Assembly: GCF_035918095.1 (NCBI RefSeq)
Contig: NZ_CP109137.1
Span: 7,132,001-7,196,000 of the forward strand
DNA: 64,000 bases
Direction: 5' to 3'
DNA from: Streptomyces sp. NBC_01750
GTDB taxonomy: Bacteria; Actinomycetota; Actinomycetes; Streptomycetales; Streptomycetaceae
Part shown: piece after piece, positions 8,353 to 17,065 of the stretch
Position numbering within the stretch: the first letter of the stretch is position 1
Layout of the letters: each line of letters starts with the position of its first letter
Notes under the pieces: model-generated
What the model was told of the DNA's origin: nothing
Database searches by the model: none
The model's input: the letters and a program-made list of their open reading frames with translations, nothing else
Position numbers and translations under genes: made by a program

Positions 8353-8743
8353 CCGGCGTGTGACGGGGTAGTTGGAGAAACCAGGTCCGGATCAGTGCCC
8401 ATGCGCCGTGAACACGCTCATCGCTCAGAGCAGGGGGGATCGCGTGGACTTCACTGTCTGTGATGTGCCGTAGGGTCGGAGACGTCGCGTGGGTAGCGCC
8501 GAACTGGAAGCCAGGCGAGCTCGCTGCGGGAAGCGCGAGGCGTGGGCTGCCGTTCACTTCTCCCCGGATTCTCCCCAGCGTTCGTCGGTACCCAAAAGGC
8601 CTGGTCAGGGGCCCGTCAAAGGCAGGGTGAGGAGATCACCCGCATCACTTCTCCCCAGGGGCTCCCCAGAGCCTGTTGTGGCTCTGTTTTCGGCAGGTGC
8701 GAGAGCAAACAGTGCGAGTAGCTTCAGGAGCGAGTGCAGGATC
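8353..8743. other. 391-bp stretch without a recognisable gene
   Basis: No gene was recognised. CACTTCTCCCC occurs twice (near 8555 and 8645), each followed by a second CTCCCCAG. The block sits between a decay zone and corA and may be the scar of an excised or degraded element. No integrase or tRNA is present to support an attachment site. Confidence 0.4.
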
Positions 8744-9883
8744 CTAGAGCCAGTCGCGGCGCTTGAAGATGAAGTACAAACTGACGCAGACGACCGCCAT
8801 CAGCAGGATCGCGAACGGATACCCCGCCGCCCACTTCAGCTCCGGCATCGACTCGAAGTTCATGCCGTAGATGGTGCCGACCAGCGTCGGGGCGAACAGA
8901 ATGGCGGCCCACGAGGAGATCTTCTTGATCTCTTCGTTCTGCTCGAAACCCGCCTCCGCCATCGCCCGCATCTCCTCGTTCTGCTGCTGCGTCACCAGCG
9001 TCGCGTTGACCGTGAGGATGTCCGCCAACGCCTGGCGGAAGCCGTCCACGCGCTCGCTGGTGTGCGTGACATGGTCGGCGACATCGCGCAGATAGCGCTG
9101 GAGCTCCTCGTCCGTGCCGTACTTGGCGAAGCCCGCCATCAGACCGTGGAGCATGCCGACCAGGGGACGGGTGGCGCGCTGGAACTCGACCATTTCGCGG
9201 GAGAGTTCGTAGATACGGCGGGACACCGCAGGGTCGCCGCCGAACACCTCGGTCTCGATCTCGTCGATGTCGTTCTGCACGCCCGAGACGACCGGGGCGT
9301 ATCCGTCGACGACCGCGTCGAGGATCGCGTACAGCACCGCCTCCGGTCCGAGCGCGAGAAGTTCGGGCGTCTTCTCCATCCGACGGCGTACGGCCGACAG
9401 GTCCGGGGCCGCGCCGTGGCGGACCGTGATCAGGAAGTCCTTGCCGACGAAAGCATGCAGCTCGCCGAAGTCGACCTCCTCCTGGGCGTCGAGATAGCGG
9501 GCGGCGCGCAGCACCACGAACAAGGTGTCGCCGTACCGCTCCAGCTTCGGGCGCTGGTGGGCCTCAAGAGCGTCCTCGACGGCCAGTTCATGGAGGTCGA
9601 ACTCCGCGGCCAGCGAGAGAAGTTCGGCCTCGGACGGGCGGTGCAGCCCGATCCATGCCATGCCGTCCGGGTACTCGCGCAGCTGACGGAAGGTCTCGGC
9701 GAGCGAGTCGGGCGTCGAGACGCGGCGGCCGTCGCGATAGAGCGCGGCCTGGACCACGCTGCCCTGGTCCTTGTGTACGGGGGAGGGGGCGGGCGGATCG
9801 GCGGCCGCGGGGGCCTGTGGCGGCGGGCTCGCGGGCGGCAGTGGGCGGCGGAGCCACTGGTGTTTCTTCGAGGAGCGCGGCAT
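8744..9883 (-). CDS. corA: Magnesium/cobalt transport protein CorA
   Basis: A 379-residue CorA family channel for Mg2+. A long cytoplasmic domain (about 60-310) rich in charged helices is followed by two C-terminal membrane helices (about 320-340 and 350-370), with the selectivity motif YGMNFESMPEL between them and a basic tail FKRRDWL. All are family hallmarks. The start at ATG 9881-9883 is supported by GGAGGTGAG about 8 bases upstream. The N-terminus has a Pro/Ala-rich, probably disordered extension (about residues 12-35). It is divergent from the AlkZ-like gene. Confidence 0.93.
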   Translation of the reverse strand: MPRSSKKHQWLRRPLPPASPPPQAPAAADPPAPSPVHKDQGSVVQAALYRDGRRVSTPDSLAETFRQLREYPDGMAWIGLHRPSEAELLSLAAEFDLHELAVEDALEAHQRPKLERYGDTLFVVLRAARYLDAQEEVDFGELHAFVGKDFLITVRHGAAPDLSAVRRRMEKTPELLALGPEAVLYAILDAVVDGYAPVVSGVQNDIDEIETEVFGGDPAVSRRIYELSREMVEFQRATRPLVGMLHGLMAGFAKYGTDEELQRYLRDVADHVTHTSERVDGFRQALADILTVNATLVTQQQNEEMRAMAEAGFEQNEEIKKISSWAAILFAPTLVGTIYGMNFESMPELKWAAGYPFAILLMAVVCVSLYFIFKRRDWL

Positions 9884-10056
9884 CACGGGTCTCACCTCCC
9901 ACCTCGAACGTCTGTGGCTTTGCGCCGGTACGGCCTCGGAGCAGGATATCCGGGTCGAATTGCCCTGGCATGACGGGGTGGCGGTCCACGCGTACCAGTA
10001 TTGCGGACAGGAATTGCGGACAGAAGTTGTCCGCAAGCCTGGATAGCGTGTGGCGC

Positions 10057-11178
10057 ATGGCCTCGAAGACGACGAACCCCGTACTCGGCAACCGCGCGCT
10101 GAACCGCGCCACCCTGGACCGTCAGCTCCTGCTGCGCCGCGCCCCCACGTCCGCGATGTCCGTCAAGGGCGCCGTCGAGCACCTCGTCGGCCTCCAGGCG
10201 CAGAACGTCAAGCCGCCGTACTACGCGCTCGCCGCCCGCCTGGACGGCTTCGACCCCGAGGAGCTCTCCGCGCTGATGGCCTCCCGCGAGGTCGCCCGCC
10301 TGGTCACCATGCGCTCCACCATCCACACGCACTCCGCCGACGACTGCCTCACGCTGCGGCCGCTGGTCCAGGCGGCGCGCGACCGGGAGCTCACGCAGTT
10401 CCGCAAGGGCCTGGCCGGGGTCGACCTGGACCGGCTCGGCGCCCTCGCGCGCGAGCTGGTCGAGGAGCGGCCGCGGACCATGAAGGACCTGCGCGATGCT
10501 CTGCTGAAGGAGTGGCCGGACGCCGATCCGTTCGCCCTCTCCGTCGCCGCCCGCTGTGTACTGCCGCTGGTGCAGGTCACCCCGCGCGGGCTGTGGGGCA
10601 GAAGCGGCCAGGTCGCGCTGACCACCGCCGAGCACTGGTTCGGCAGGGCGACCGAGCCGGTGCCCGCGCCCGACGGAACGGTGCTCCGCTATCTCGCGGC
10701 CTTCGGGCCCGCATCCGTCAAGGACATGCAGATGTGGTCCGGGCTGACCCGGATGCGGGAGATCTTCGAGCGGCTCCGGCCGCGGCTGGCCGTCTTCCAG
10801 GACGAGAAGGGCGTCGAGCTCTTCGACCTCCCCGACGCGCCCCGCCCCGACGCCGGGACCCCCGCGCCGCCCCGCTTCCTCCCCGAGTTCGACAATCTGC
10901 TGCTCTCGCACGCCGACCGCGGCCGGGTGGTGACGGAGGAGTACAAGGTGCGTACCTGGAAGGGCAATCAGGCCTACCGCACCTTCCTCGTCGACGGCTT
11001 CCTGGCCGGCATCTGGCGGCTGGCGGAGACCAAGGAGACCGCGACCCTGACCGTGCAGGCCTTCGGGAAGCTGACCCGCGCGCAGTGCGACGCGCTGGCC
11101 GAGGAGGGGGAGCGGATGCTCACCACCATGACCTCGGCCACCGCGCACGACATCCGCTTCGGGACCTTCAGCGAGTAG
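10057..11178 (+). CDS. Winged-helix protein of the AlkZ-like DNA glycosylase family
   Basis: A 373-residue HTH_42-type winged-helix protein. After an N-terminal helix, HLVGLQAQNVKPPYYAL places Gln47 and Gln49 in the Q-x-Q arrangement that forms the catalytic motif of AlkZ-type glycosylases, which unhook interstrand crosslinks and excise bulky alkyl adducts. Start ATG 10057 gives MASKTTNPVLG, the usual start; the frame extends upstream only through the corA region. Actinomycetes carry both resistance-linked AlkZ and general AlkZ-like paralogues. With corA as neighbour and no toxin cluster beside it, a general repair role is more likely. Confidence 0.8.
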   Translation: MASKTTNPVLGNRALNRATLDRQLLLRRAPTSAMSVKGAVEHLVGLQAQNVKPPYYALAARLDGFDPEELSALMASREVARLVTMRSTIHTHSADDCLTLRPLVQAARDRELTQFRKGLAGVDLDRLGALARELVEERPRTMKDLRDALLKEWPDADPFALSVAARCVLPLVQVTPRGLWGRSGQVALTTAEHWFGRATEPVPAPDGTVLRYLAAFGPASVKDMQMWSGLTRMREIFERLRPRLAVFQDEKGVELFDLPDAPRPDAGTPAPPRFLPEFDNLLLSHADRGRVVTEEYKVRTWKGNQAYRTFLVDGFLAGIWRLAETKETATLTVQAFGKLTRAQCDALAEEGERMLTTMTSATAHDIRFGTFSE

Positions 11179-11242
11179 ACACAGCCGTGGAGATGGCGAT
11201 GGGATCAGGCCGGGGCTCGACTGTCCGGGGGCTTGGCCCCAG

Positions 11243-12127
11243 CTACGGCAGCAGCCCCGCGCGGCGCGCCGCCACCACCGCCTCAAGTCGGGTGTGCGCT
11301 CCCAGCTTCCGCATGGCGGCTCGCAGATACCCCTTCACCGTCTCGGGTTTCAGGCCAAGACGCTCCGCCGCCGTCGCGTTCGTCGAGCCCGCCGCGACGC
11401 AGGCGAGCACATCCAGTTCGCGCGGCGCCAGCGCGAGAGTGTGATTGCGCGGCGGGCCGCCCGCCGCGGCCGCCAGCCGGCCGCAGACCGCCAGGAGCGT
11501 GTCCCGCAGCGTCTGGTCGCCGATCCGCGGCGCCAGCGCGCGCAGCTCGCCGTGAACCTCGCGGACCTCTTCCCACGCCCCGGTGCCGGCCACCGGCTCC
11601 CGGGCCTCTGCCAGCAGCCGCTGAACCTCGTCCCGTACGACCAGGGCCTGCTCCACATCGCGCGCCGCCGCCACCGCCGCGTCGAAGGTCCGCTCGCCCA
11701 GCGCCACCGGCTCACGCAGCGCGCCGTACAGCACACCCCGCACCTTGCGCCGTACGACGACGGGCACCGCCAGTACCGAGCGCAGGCCCTCCGTCGCCAC
11801 CGCCGCGTCGTACTCATGGCTGATCTGCCGTGCCGAGGGGTAGTCGCTCACCGCGCACGGCCGGGACAGCGCGATGGATTTCCCGCCGAGGCCGTTGCCC
11901 GCGCTGATCGCGAGACCGCGCAGCGCGCCCGTCGCCGCGCCGCTCAGTTCGGCGATCCGCAGCTGTCGGGCATCGTGCAGCAGTCCGCCGAAGGCGACCG
12001 GCAGCCCGGTGGAGCGGCGCAGCCGGTGCAGCGCCGCTCGTATGTCCACGGCGTCGGCCGGCTCGGACAACGGCTCTTCTCTCCGGTAGGGGACACCCCC
12101 GTACGGGGGTAGTGAGACCTGTGTCAC
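11243..12127 (-). CDS. GAF-LuxR transcriptional regulator
   Basis: A 294-residue regulator. A GAF-like domain covers about residues 30-165 (LRSVLAVPVVVRRKVRGVLY is typical of the last strands). A C-terminal LuxR-type HTH covers about 230-290 (LAPRELDVLACVAAGSTNAT, then TVKGYLRAAMRKLGAHTR). It is divergent from the two acyl-CoA synthetase genes and is their likely regulator, a common arrangement in Streptomyces for fatty/aryl acid activation genes. The annotated GTG 12125-12127 start is uncertain. A perfect 16-bp palindrome lies inside the first codons, and conserved similarity begins only near residue 28, so an internal start is possible. Confidence 0.8.
   Translation of the reverse strand: MTQVSLPPYGGVPYRREEPLSEPADAVDIRAALHRLRRSTGLPVAFGGLLHDARQLRIAELSGAATGALRGLAISAGNGLGGKSIALSRPCAVSDYPSARQISHEYDAAVATEGLRSVLAVPVVVRRKVRGVLYGALREPVALGERTFDAAVAAARDVEQALVVRDEVQRLLAEAREPVAGTGAWEEVREVHGELRALAPRIGDQTLRDTLLAVCGRLAAAAGGPPRNHTLALAPRELDVLACVAAGSTNATAAERLGLKPETVKGYLRAAMRKLGAHTRLEAVVAARRAGLLP
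12095..12110. promoter_or_regulatory. Perfect 16-bp palindrome, candidate operator
   Basis: ACCCCCGTACGGGGGT is fully self-complementary. It lies between the LuxR gene body and the acyl-CoA synthetase start (12172), 62 bp upstream of the latter. An operator role is inferred from position and symmetry. Confidence 0.45.
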
Positions 12128-12171
12128 TGATTACACGATGTCAGTAGCCGGTCCCGCAATGAGGAGGACAC

Positions 12172-13866
12172 ATGACGTCAGGCAGCGCGACGGAGAAGTT
12201 CCGGGCCGCCCGGGACTTCCTGCTGCAGCACAGGGACGATTACGCGACGGCGTACGAAGGCTTCGCCTGGCCACGGCTCGAGCGTTTCAACTGGGCGCTC
12301 GACTGGTTCGACGAGATCGCCACCGGCAACGGCAGGACCGCGCTGCACATCGTCGAGGAGGACGGCAGCGAGGTCAAGGTCTCGTTCGGCGAGATGTCCG
12401 TGCGCTCGGACCAGGTCGCCACCTGGCTGCGGGAGCAGGGCGTACGGGCCGGCGACCGGATCCTCGTGATGCTCGGCAACCAGCAGGAACTGTGGATGAC
12501 CGCGCTGGCCGCGATGAAGCTGCGAGCGGTCGTCATTCCCGCCACGCCGCTGCTCGGCCCGGTGGACCTCCGGGACCGGATCGACCGCGGACGCGCACGG
12601 CATGTCATCGTGCGCGAGGCGGACACCGCCAAGTTCGCCGAGGTGCCGGGGGACTACACCCGGATCACGGTGGCGGACCGGGGAGCGGCCGACGTGCCGG
12701 GCTGGCTCGACTTCCACCAGGCGTTCTCCGAGCCGGGCCGCGGCGACTTCGAGCCGGACGGCGTCACGCATGCGGACGACCCGCTGATGCTCTACTTCAC
12801 CTCGGGCACCACGGCCCGCCCCAAACTGGTCGAGCACACCCATGTCTCGTACCCCGTCGGCCACCTGTCGACCATGTACTGGATCGGCCTCAAACCCGGC
12901 GACGTCCACCTCAACATCTCCTCGCCCGGCTGGGCCAAGCACGCCTGGTCGAACCTCTTCGCGCCCTGGAACGCGGAGGCGACCGTCTTCATCCTCAACT
13001 ACACACGCTTCGACGCCGGCCGGCTGATGTCCGAGATGGACCGGGTGGGCGTCACCAGCTTCTGCGCACCGCCGACCGTCTGGCGGATGCTGATCCAGTC
13101 CGATCTGAGCGGGCTGCGCACGCCGCCGCGCGAGGTCGTCGCGGCGGGCGAACCGCTCAACCCGGAGGTCATCGAGACGGTCCGCCGGGAGTGGGGCGTG
13201 GTGATCAGGGACGGCTTCGGCCAGACGGAGACGGCCGTCCAAGTCGCCAATTCCCCCGGTCAGTTGCTCAAGGCCGGCTCGATGGGCCGGCCCTGTCCCG
13301 GCTTCACGGTGGAGCTGCTCGACCCGGTGACGGGCGAGCCGGGCGCGACGGAGGGCGAGATCTCGCTCGACCTGTCCGGCGGACCGGTCGGCCTGATGAC
13401 CGGATACCACGGCGACCCGGAGCGTACGGCCGAGGCGATGGCGGGCGGCTTCTACCGCACAGGTGATATCGGCGCCCGTGACGCCGACGGATACATCACC
13501 TACATCGGGCGCTCCGACGACGTCTTCAAGGCCTCCGACTACAAGATCTCGCCGTTCGAGCTGGAGAGCGCGCTCCTGGAGCACGAGGCGGTGGCCGAGG
13601 CGGCGGTCGTACCGGCCCCGGACCCGGTGCGGCTCGCTGTGCCCAAGGCGTTCATCGTGCTGGCGGAGGGCTGGGAGCCGGGGCCCGACACGGCGAAGCT
13701 GATCTTCGAGCACTCGCGCTCCGTCCTCGCACCGTACAAGCGCATCCGCCGTCTTGAGTTCGCGGAGCTGCCCAAGACCGTCTCGGGGAAGATCCGTCGG
13801 ATCGAGCTGCGGGAGCGTACGGCGGACGGCTCGGCCGCCGAGTACGACGAGGGGGACCTGCGGTGA
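12172..13866 (+). CDS. AMP-dependent acyl-CoA synthetase (MACS/acetyl-CoA synthetase-like)
   Basis: A 564-residue adenylate-forming enzyme that should activate a carboxylic acid to its acyl-CoA. The P-loop-like motif is [17 protein letters not shown] (about 205-221), the adenine motif DGFGQTET (about 345) and the hinge YRTGDIG plus [22 protein letters not shown] (about 440-465). The C-terminal catalytic Lys is in [10 protein letters not shown]. All functional motifs are intact. ATG 12172 is preceded by GAGGAGG. The organisation resembles medium-chain or aryl acyl-CoA ligases more than FadD. It overlaps the next synthetase by 4 bp (GTGA), so the two are translationally coupled and probably act on related acids. 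Confidence 0.88.
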   Translation: MTSGSATEKFRAARDFLLQHRDDYATAYEGFAWPRLERFNWALDWFDEIATGNGRTALHIVEEDGSEVKVSFGEMSVRSDQVATWLREQGVRAGDRILVMLGNQQELWMTALAAMKLRAVVIPATPLLGPVDLRDRIDRGRARHVIVREADTAKFAEVPGDYTRITVADRGAADVPGWLDFHQAFSEPGRGDFEPDGVTHADDPLMLYFTSGTTARPKLVEHTHVSYPVGHLSTMYWIGLKPGDVHLNISSPGWAKHAWSNLFAPWNAEATVFILNYTRFDAGRLMSEMDRVGVTSFCAPPTVWRMLIQSDLSGLRTPPREVVAAGEPLNPEVIETVRREWGVVIRDGFGQTETAVQVANSPGQLLKAGSMGRPCPGFTVELLDPVTGEPGATEGEISLDLSGGPVGLMTGYHGDPERTAEAMAGGFYRTGDIGARDADGYITYIGRSDDVFKASDYKISPFELESALLEHEAVAEAAVVPAPDPVRLAVPKAFIVLAEGWEPGPDTAKLIFEHSRSVLAPYKRIRRLEFAELPKTVSGKIRRIELRERTADGSAAEYDEGDLR

Positions 13867-15458
13867 CGCTCTCCTACGCGCACGGCACCGGCACGACGGC
13901 GCTGCTCGGTGACACCATCGGCCGCAACCTGGACCGCGCGGTCGCCGCCTACCCGGACCGTGAGGCGCTCGTCGACGTTCCGTCCGGGCGGCGCTGGACG
14001 TACGCCCAGTTCGGCCTGGCGGTCGATGAGCTGGCGCGCGGCCTCCTCGGGATCGGTGTGCGAAAGGGCGACCGGGTCGGGATCTGGGCGGTCAACTGTC
14101 CCGAGTGGGTGCTCGTGCAGTACGCCACCGCCCGCATCGGCGCGATCATGGTGAACATCAATCCGGCGTACCGGGCGCACGAGCTGGAGTACGTCCTGAA
14201 GCAGGCCGGGATCTCGGTCCTGGTCGCCTCGCTCGCTCACAAGACCAGCGACTACCGGGCGCTGGTGGACCAGGTGCGGGCCGACTGCCCCGAGCTGCGT
14301 GCCGTCCACTACATCGGCGACCCGTCCTGGGACGAACTGCTCGCCGCCGCCGGACCGGCCTCACCGGATGCCGAGTTGTCCTGCGACGACCCGATCAACA
14401 TCCAGTACACCTCCGGCACCACCGGCTTCCCGAAGGGTGCCACGCTCTCCCACCACAACATCCTCAACAACGGCTATTTCGTAGGGGAGTCGGTCGGCTA
14501 CACCGAGCAGGACCGGATCTGCATCCCCGTACCCTTCTACCACTGCTTCGGCATGGTCATGGGCAACCTCGCGGCCACCTCGCACGGCGCGTGCATGATC
14601 ATCCCGGCGCCGTCCTTCGATGCGGCGGCAACGCTCCGCGCGGTTGCCGCGGAGCGCTGTACCTCGCTCTACGGCGTTCCGACGATGTTCATCGCCGAGC
14701 TCAATCTTCCCGACTTCGCGACGTACGACCTCTCCTCGCTGCGCACCGGAATCATGGCGGGCTCGCCCTGCCCGGTGGAGGTGATGAAACGGGTCGTCGC
14801 CGAGATGAACATGGCGGAGGTGTCGATCTGCTACGGCATGACGGAGACCTCCCCGGTCTCCACCCAGACTCGCCGCGACGACGATCTGGAGCGCCGCACC
14901 GGCACTGTGGGGCGGGTCCTGCCCCATATCGAGGTCAAGGTCGTCGACCCGGTCGGCGGCGCGACCCTGCCTCGTGGTGCTGCGGGCGAGCTGTGCACCC
15001 GCGGCTACAGCGTGATGCTCGGCTACTGGCACGATCCGGAGAAGACAGCCGAGTCGGTCGACGCGGCCCGCTGGATGCACACCGGCGACCTGGCGGTGAT
15101 GCGCGAGGACGGGTATGTCCAGATCGTCGGCCGGATCAAGGACATGATCATCAGAGGCGGAGAGAACGTCTACCCGCGCGAGATCGAGGAGTTCCTGTAC
15201 GGCCACCCCAAGATCGCGGACGTCCAGGTCGTCGGTGTCCCCGACGAGAAGTACGGCGAGGAGATCCTGGCCTGTGTGATCCCGCGTGATCCGGCGGACC
15301 CGCCGACGCCGGAGGACCTCACCGAGTACTGCCGCGAACAGCTCGCGCACTACAAGATCCCGCGCAGGCTGGAGATCCTCGCGGACTTCCCGATGACGGT
15401 GAGTGGCAAGGTCAGAAAGGTGGAGCTGCGCCGGCGGTACGGCCCCCAGGGCAGTTAG
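13863..15458 (+). CDS. Fatty acyl-CoA synthetase (FadD/AMP-binding)
   Basis: A 531-residue AMP-forming acyl-CoA ligase of the FadD-like group. Motifs: [18 protein letters not shown] (about 180-197), YGMTETSP (about 325), HTGDLA (about 400), [21 protein letters not shown] (linker, about 425-445) and the C-terminal catalytic Lys in [12 protein letters not shown] 13863 overlaps the stop of the upstream synthetase (GTGA). Having two tandem, coupled synthetases under a GAF-LuxR regulator suggests uptake and beta-oxidation of exogenous acids. Its tail overlaps the convergent GNAT gene by 4 bp. Confidence 0.9.
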   Translation: MTLSYAHGTGTTALLGDTIGRNLDRAVAAYPDREALVDVPSGRRWTYAQFGLAVDELARGLLGIGVRKGDRVGIWAVNCPEWVLVQYATARIGAIMVNINPAYRAHELEYVLKQAGISVLVASLAHKTSDYRALVDQVRADCPELRAVHYIGDPSWDELLAAAGPASPDAELSCDDPINIQYTSGTTGFPKGATLSHHNILNNGYFVGESVGYTEQDRICIPVPFYHCFGMVMGNLAATSHGACMIIPAPSFDAAATLRAVAAERCTSLYGVPTMFIAELNLPDFATYDLSSLRTGIMAGSPCPVEVMKRVVAEMNMAEVSICYGMTETSPVSTQTRRDDDLERRTGTVGRVLPHIEVKVVDPVGGATLPRGAAGELCTRGYSVMLGYWHDPEKTAESVDAARWMHTGDLAVMREDGYVQIVGRIKDMIIRGGENVYPREIEEFLYGHPKIADVQVVGVPDEKYGEEILACVIPRDPADPPTPEDLTEYCREQLAHYKIPRRLEILADFPMTVSGKVRKVELRRRYGPQGS

Positions 15459-15964
15459 CCCAGATCCCGGCGCATGCACACCCGGGGCCAGAGGTCCAGG
15501 CCGTGCCGGGCCTCCGCGCGTCTGATCTCCCGCAGCCCTTCGGTCAGTTCGTCCTCGCCGAGTGTGCGGAAGCCCAGGCGGGCGTAGTACGGCGCGTTCC
15601 ACGGCACCTCGGTGAACGTCGTCAGGGTCAGCGCCGTCAGCCCGTCGGCGACGGCGCACGTCGCGAGGTGGTCGATCAGGGCGCTGCCCAGCCCGCGACG
15701 GGCGGCGTCCGGGTGGACCGAGACCTGCTCGATATGGGCCGCGCCGTCGACCTCGTCGGAGATCAGATACGCCAGCGGGCGGCCCTCTCCGTCGGCCGAC
15801 ACCCAGGCGCGGCCCCGCCGCCGGTAGCGGTCCAGGAGGTCGAGCGCCGGGGGCTCGTCGTCGGCGATCGCCGCCATGCCGAGGCTGCGGAAGGGCTCTC
15901 CGGCAGCCCTCTCGATGTCCTGGAGCAGGGGGAGTTCGGCGAGTGCGGCCGGTCGGATACGCAT
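15455..15964 (-). CDS. GNAT-family N-acetyltransferase
   Basis: A 169-residue acetyl-CoA-dependent acetyltransferase. Acetyl-CoA-binding motif A is [20 protein letters not shown] (about 75-94), followed by [20 protein letters not shown] (motif B). The protein begins at MRIRPA (ATG 15962-15964), where the family usually starts. No clear ribosome site is visible, so leaderless translation is possible. The substrate (amine, antibiotic or protein) cannot be told. It converges on the synthetase with a 4-bp overlap of stops. Confidence 0.85.
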   Translation of the reverse strand: MRIRPAALAELPLLQDIERAAGEPFRSLGMAAIADDEPPALDLLDRYRRRGRAWVSADGEGRPLAYLISDEVDGAAHIEQVSVHPDAARRGLGSALIDHLATCAVADGLTALTLTTFTEVPWNAPYYARLGFRTLGEDELTEGLREIRRAEARHGLDLWPRVCMRRDLG

Positions 15965-16060
15965 ACGGGGAGTATGGCCCAAGCGGTTTCGGGCCCCGCA
16001 GCCCGCTCCGCCGCCCGTCGGGTTGTGGTGCACGCCGAGGCCCGGGTCGCTCGAGCTGGG

Positions 16061-16106
16061 CGTACTTCAGTGAGGTGCGGCGTACTTCAGTGAGGTGCGG
16101 CGTACT
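16061..16106. repeat. Two-copy 20-bp tandem repeat
   Basis: CGTACTTCAGTGAGGTGCGG occurs twice head to tail (16061-16080, 16081-16100), followed by a 6-bp partial third copy. It lies in the gap between the GNAT and Mrr-like genes. Confidence 0.85.
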
Positions 16107-16125
16107 CCATGCCGCCTCCATGCCG

Positions 16126-16860
16126 TCATGCGCCGGTGGAGATCAGTGCGTCCGCCGGGCCGTTGACCGGCTGAGGGCTGCCCGTGAGGTCCATGACGAA
16201 GAGCGGGATGCCGAGGCGGTCGGCGCGGGACCTGGCGTCCTCGGCGTATCCCGCGAGTGAGAAGAAGACGCTCGCGGCCGAAATGTTCAGCCCGTTCAGC
16301 CAGAGGCATTCGACATCGCGCAGAGTGGCGGGGCGGGTGGACGGGTCGACCTGCGCGACCAGGCCGGGACCCCGCAGATCTATCCCGGACGAGGGCCTGA
16401 CCTCGGGCTGGACGACATCGCGGAATCCCAGCCACTTCAGATAGCGCGCCGCCGCGGTCACCGCGTCGCGTGCCGTGCGGATGGTGACCGGGCGGAAGGT
16501 GGGGCGCGGCGCGGTGACCGTACGGGAGAGCGGGACGGGCGCCGGGCGCATGAGCGCGCGGGCCGATGTGGCGGCCGGCGACGCGGGGAGCGGGGCGCTC
16601 ACCGGGCGGACCGGGATGCGCAGCACGGTGCCGCAGGGGCAGCCGAGTTCCGGCTGCGGCCACTGGTCCTGGCGACCGCACTCCTGGCATCTGACCGTCA
16701 CCCAGTCGTCCGTCCAGGTGCGGTGAGTGATCCGTTCCGGGGCAGCGCCGCGCAGCATCGGCGGGGCGAGCGGGGCACCGCAGGCGCAGGGGTAGGGCGT
16801 CGGTGCGTACAGGTGGTCGCGGCTGCAGACCGGACAGCGCACCGGCACGGTCTCGGCCAT
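16126..16860 (-). CDS. Zinc-ribbon protein with degenerate Mrr-like nuclease domain
   Basis: 244 residues. The N-terminal half has two Cys-pair zinc ribbons (CPVCSRDHLY, CACG; CQECGRQDQW, CPCG), then a Pro/Ala linker. The C-terminal domain (about 140-235) resembles the Mrr_cat restriction endonuclease fold: AAARYLKWLGFRDV, then GIDLRGPGLVAQVDPS. The catalytic D is present in GIDL, but the expected Q-x-K reads Q-V-D, so the metal-site Lys is lost and the domain is probably non-cleaving. The start at ATG 16858-16860 has an AAGGGGGA site about 7 bases upstream; a longer frame is less well supported. DNA binding or sensing of modified DNA is possible. Function unknown. Confidence 0.65.
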   Translation of the reverse strand: MAETVPVRCPVCSRDHLYAPTPYPCACGAPLAPPMLRGAAPERITHRTWTDDWVTVRCQECGRQDQWPQPELGCPCGTVLRIPVRPVSAPLPASPAATSARALMRPAPVPLSRTVTAPRPTFRPVTIRTARDAVTAAARYLKWLGFRDVVQPEVRPSSGIDLRGPGLVAQVDPSTRPATLRDVECLWLNGLNISAASVFFSLAGYAEDARSRADRLGIPLFVMDLTGSPQPVNGPADALISTGA

Positions 16861-16937
16861 CGCGGTCCCCCTTCCCCAGGTGCTCCGGACCATCGTCCAC
16901 CAAGCGCGAGGCCTTGGGGAGCGACTTCGGTCATCCC

Positions 16938-16966
16938 TTGACGTCGCTCCGCGGGCGTCTTAGATT
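16938..16966 (+). promoter_or_regulatory. Promoter of gcl
   Basis: -35 TTGACG (16938-16943), 17-bp spacer, -10 TAGATT (16961-16966). The predicted start (~16973) falls inside the paired palindromes, so bound repressor would block initiation. Confidence 0.6.
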
Positions 16967-16968
16967 AC

Positions 16969-17004
16969 TTCCGTATAGCAGAACTAAACTTCCGCAATAT
17001 GGAA
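16969..17004. promoter_or_regulatory. Paired IclR/AllR-type operators at gcl
   Basis: TTCCGTATAGCAGAA (16969-16983) and TTCCGCAATATGGAA (16990-17004) lie 21 bp apart. They share the TTCYG-N5-NGGAA pattern and spacing of the sites at hyi and aceB. In Streptomyces the IclR-family AllR represses ureide/glyoxylate genes; assignment to AllR is inferred. Confidence 0.75.
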
Positions 17005-17065
17005 TCGATGCTCTCGAGCGACGCGACAGAGAGCCCGACTCCGCCCGGCCGAAGCAGGAGCACCC

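Noticed and set aside
8555..8670. CACTTCTCCCC direct repeats as a phage attachment site
   Set aside because: No tRNA, integrase or matching second site seen; too short to support.
8489..9973. Long forward frame opposite corA
   Set aside because: Antisense shadow in GC-rich DNA: Arg/Gly/Ala-biased, no ribosome site, and opposite strand encodes clear CorA with GMN motif.
12178..13713. 511-codon frame antisense to the first acyl-CoA synthetase
   Set aside because: The sense strand encodes all adenylation motifs; the antisense protein has no recognisable domain.
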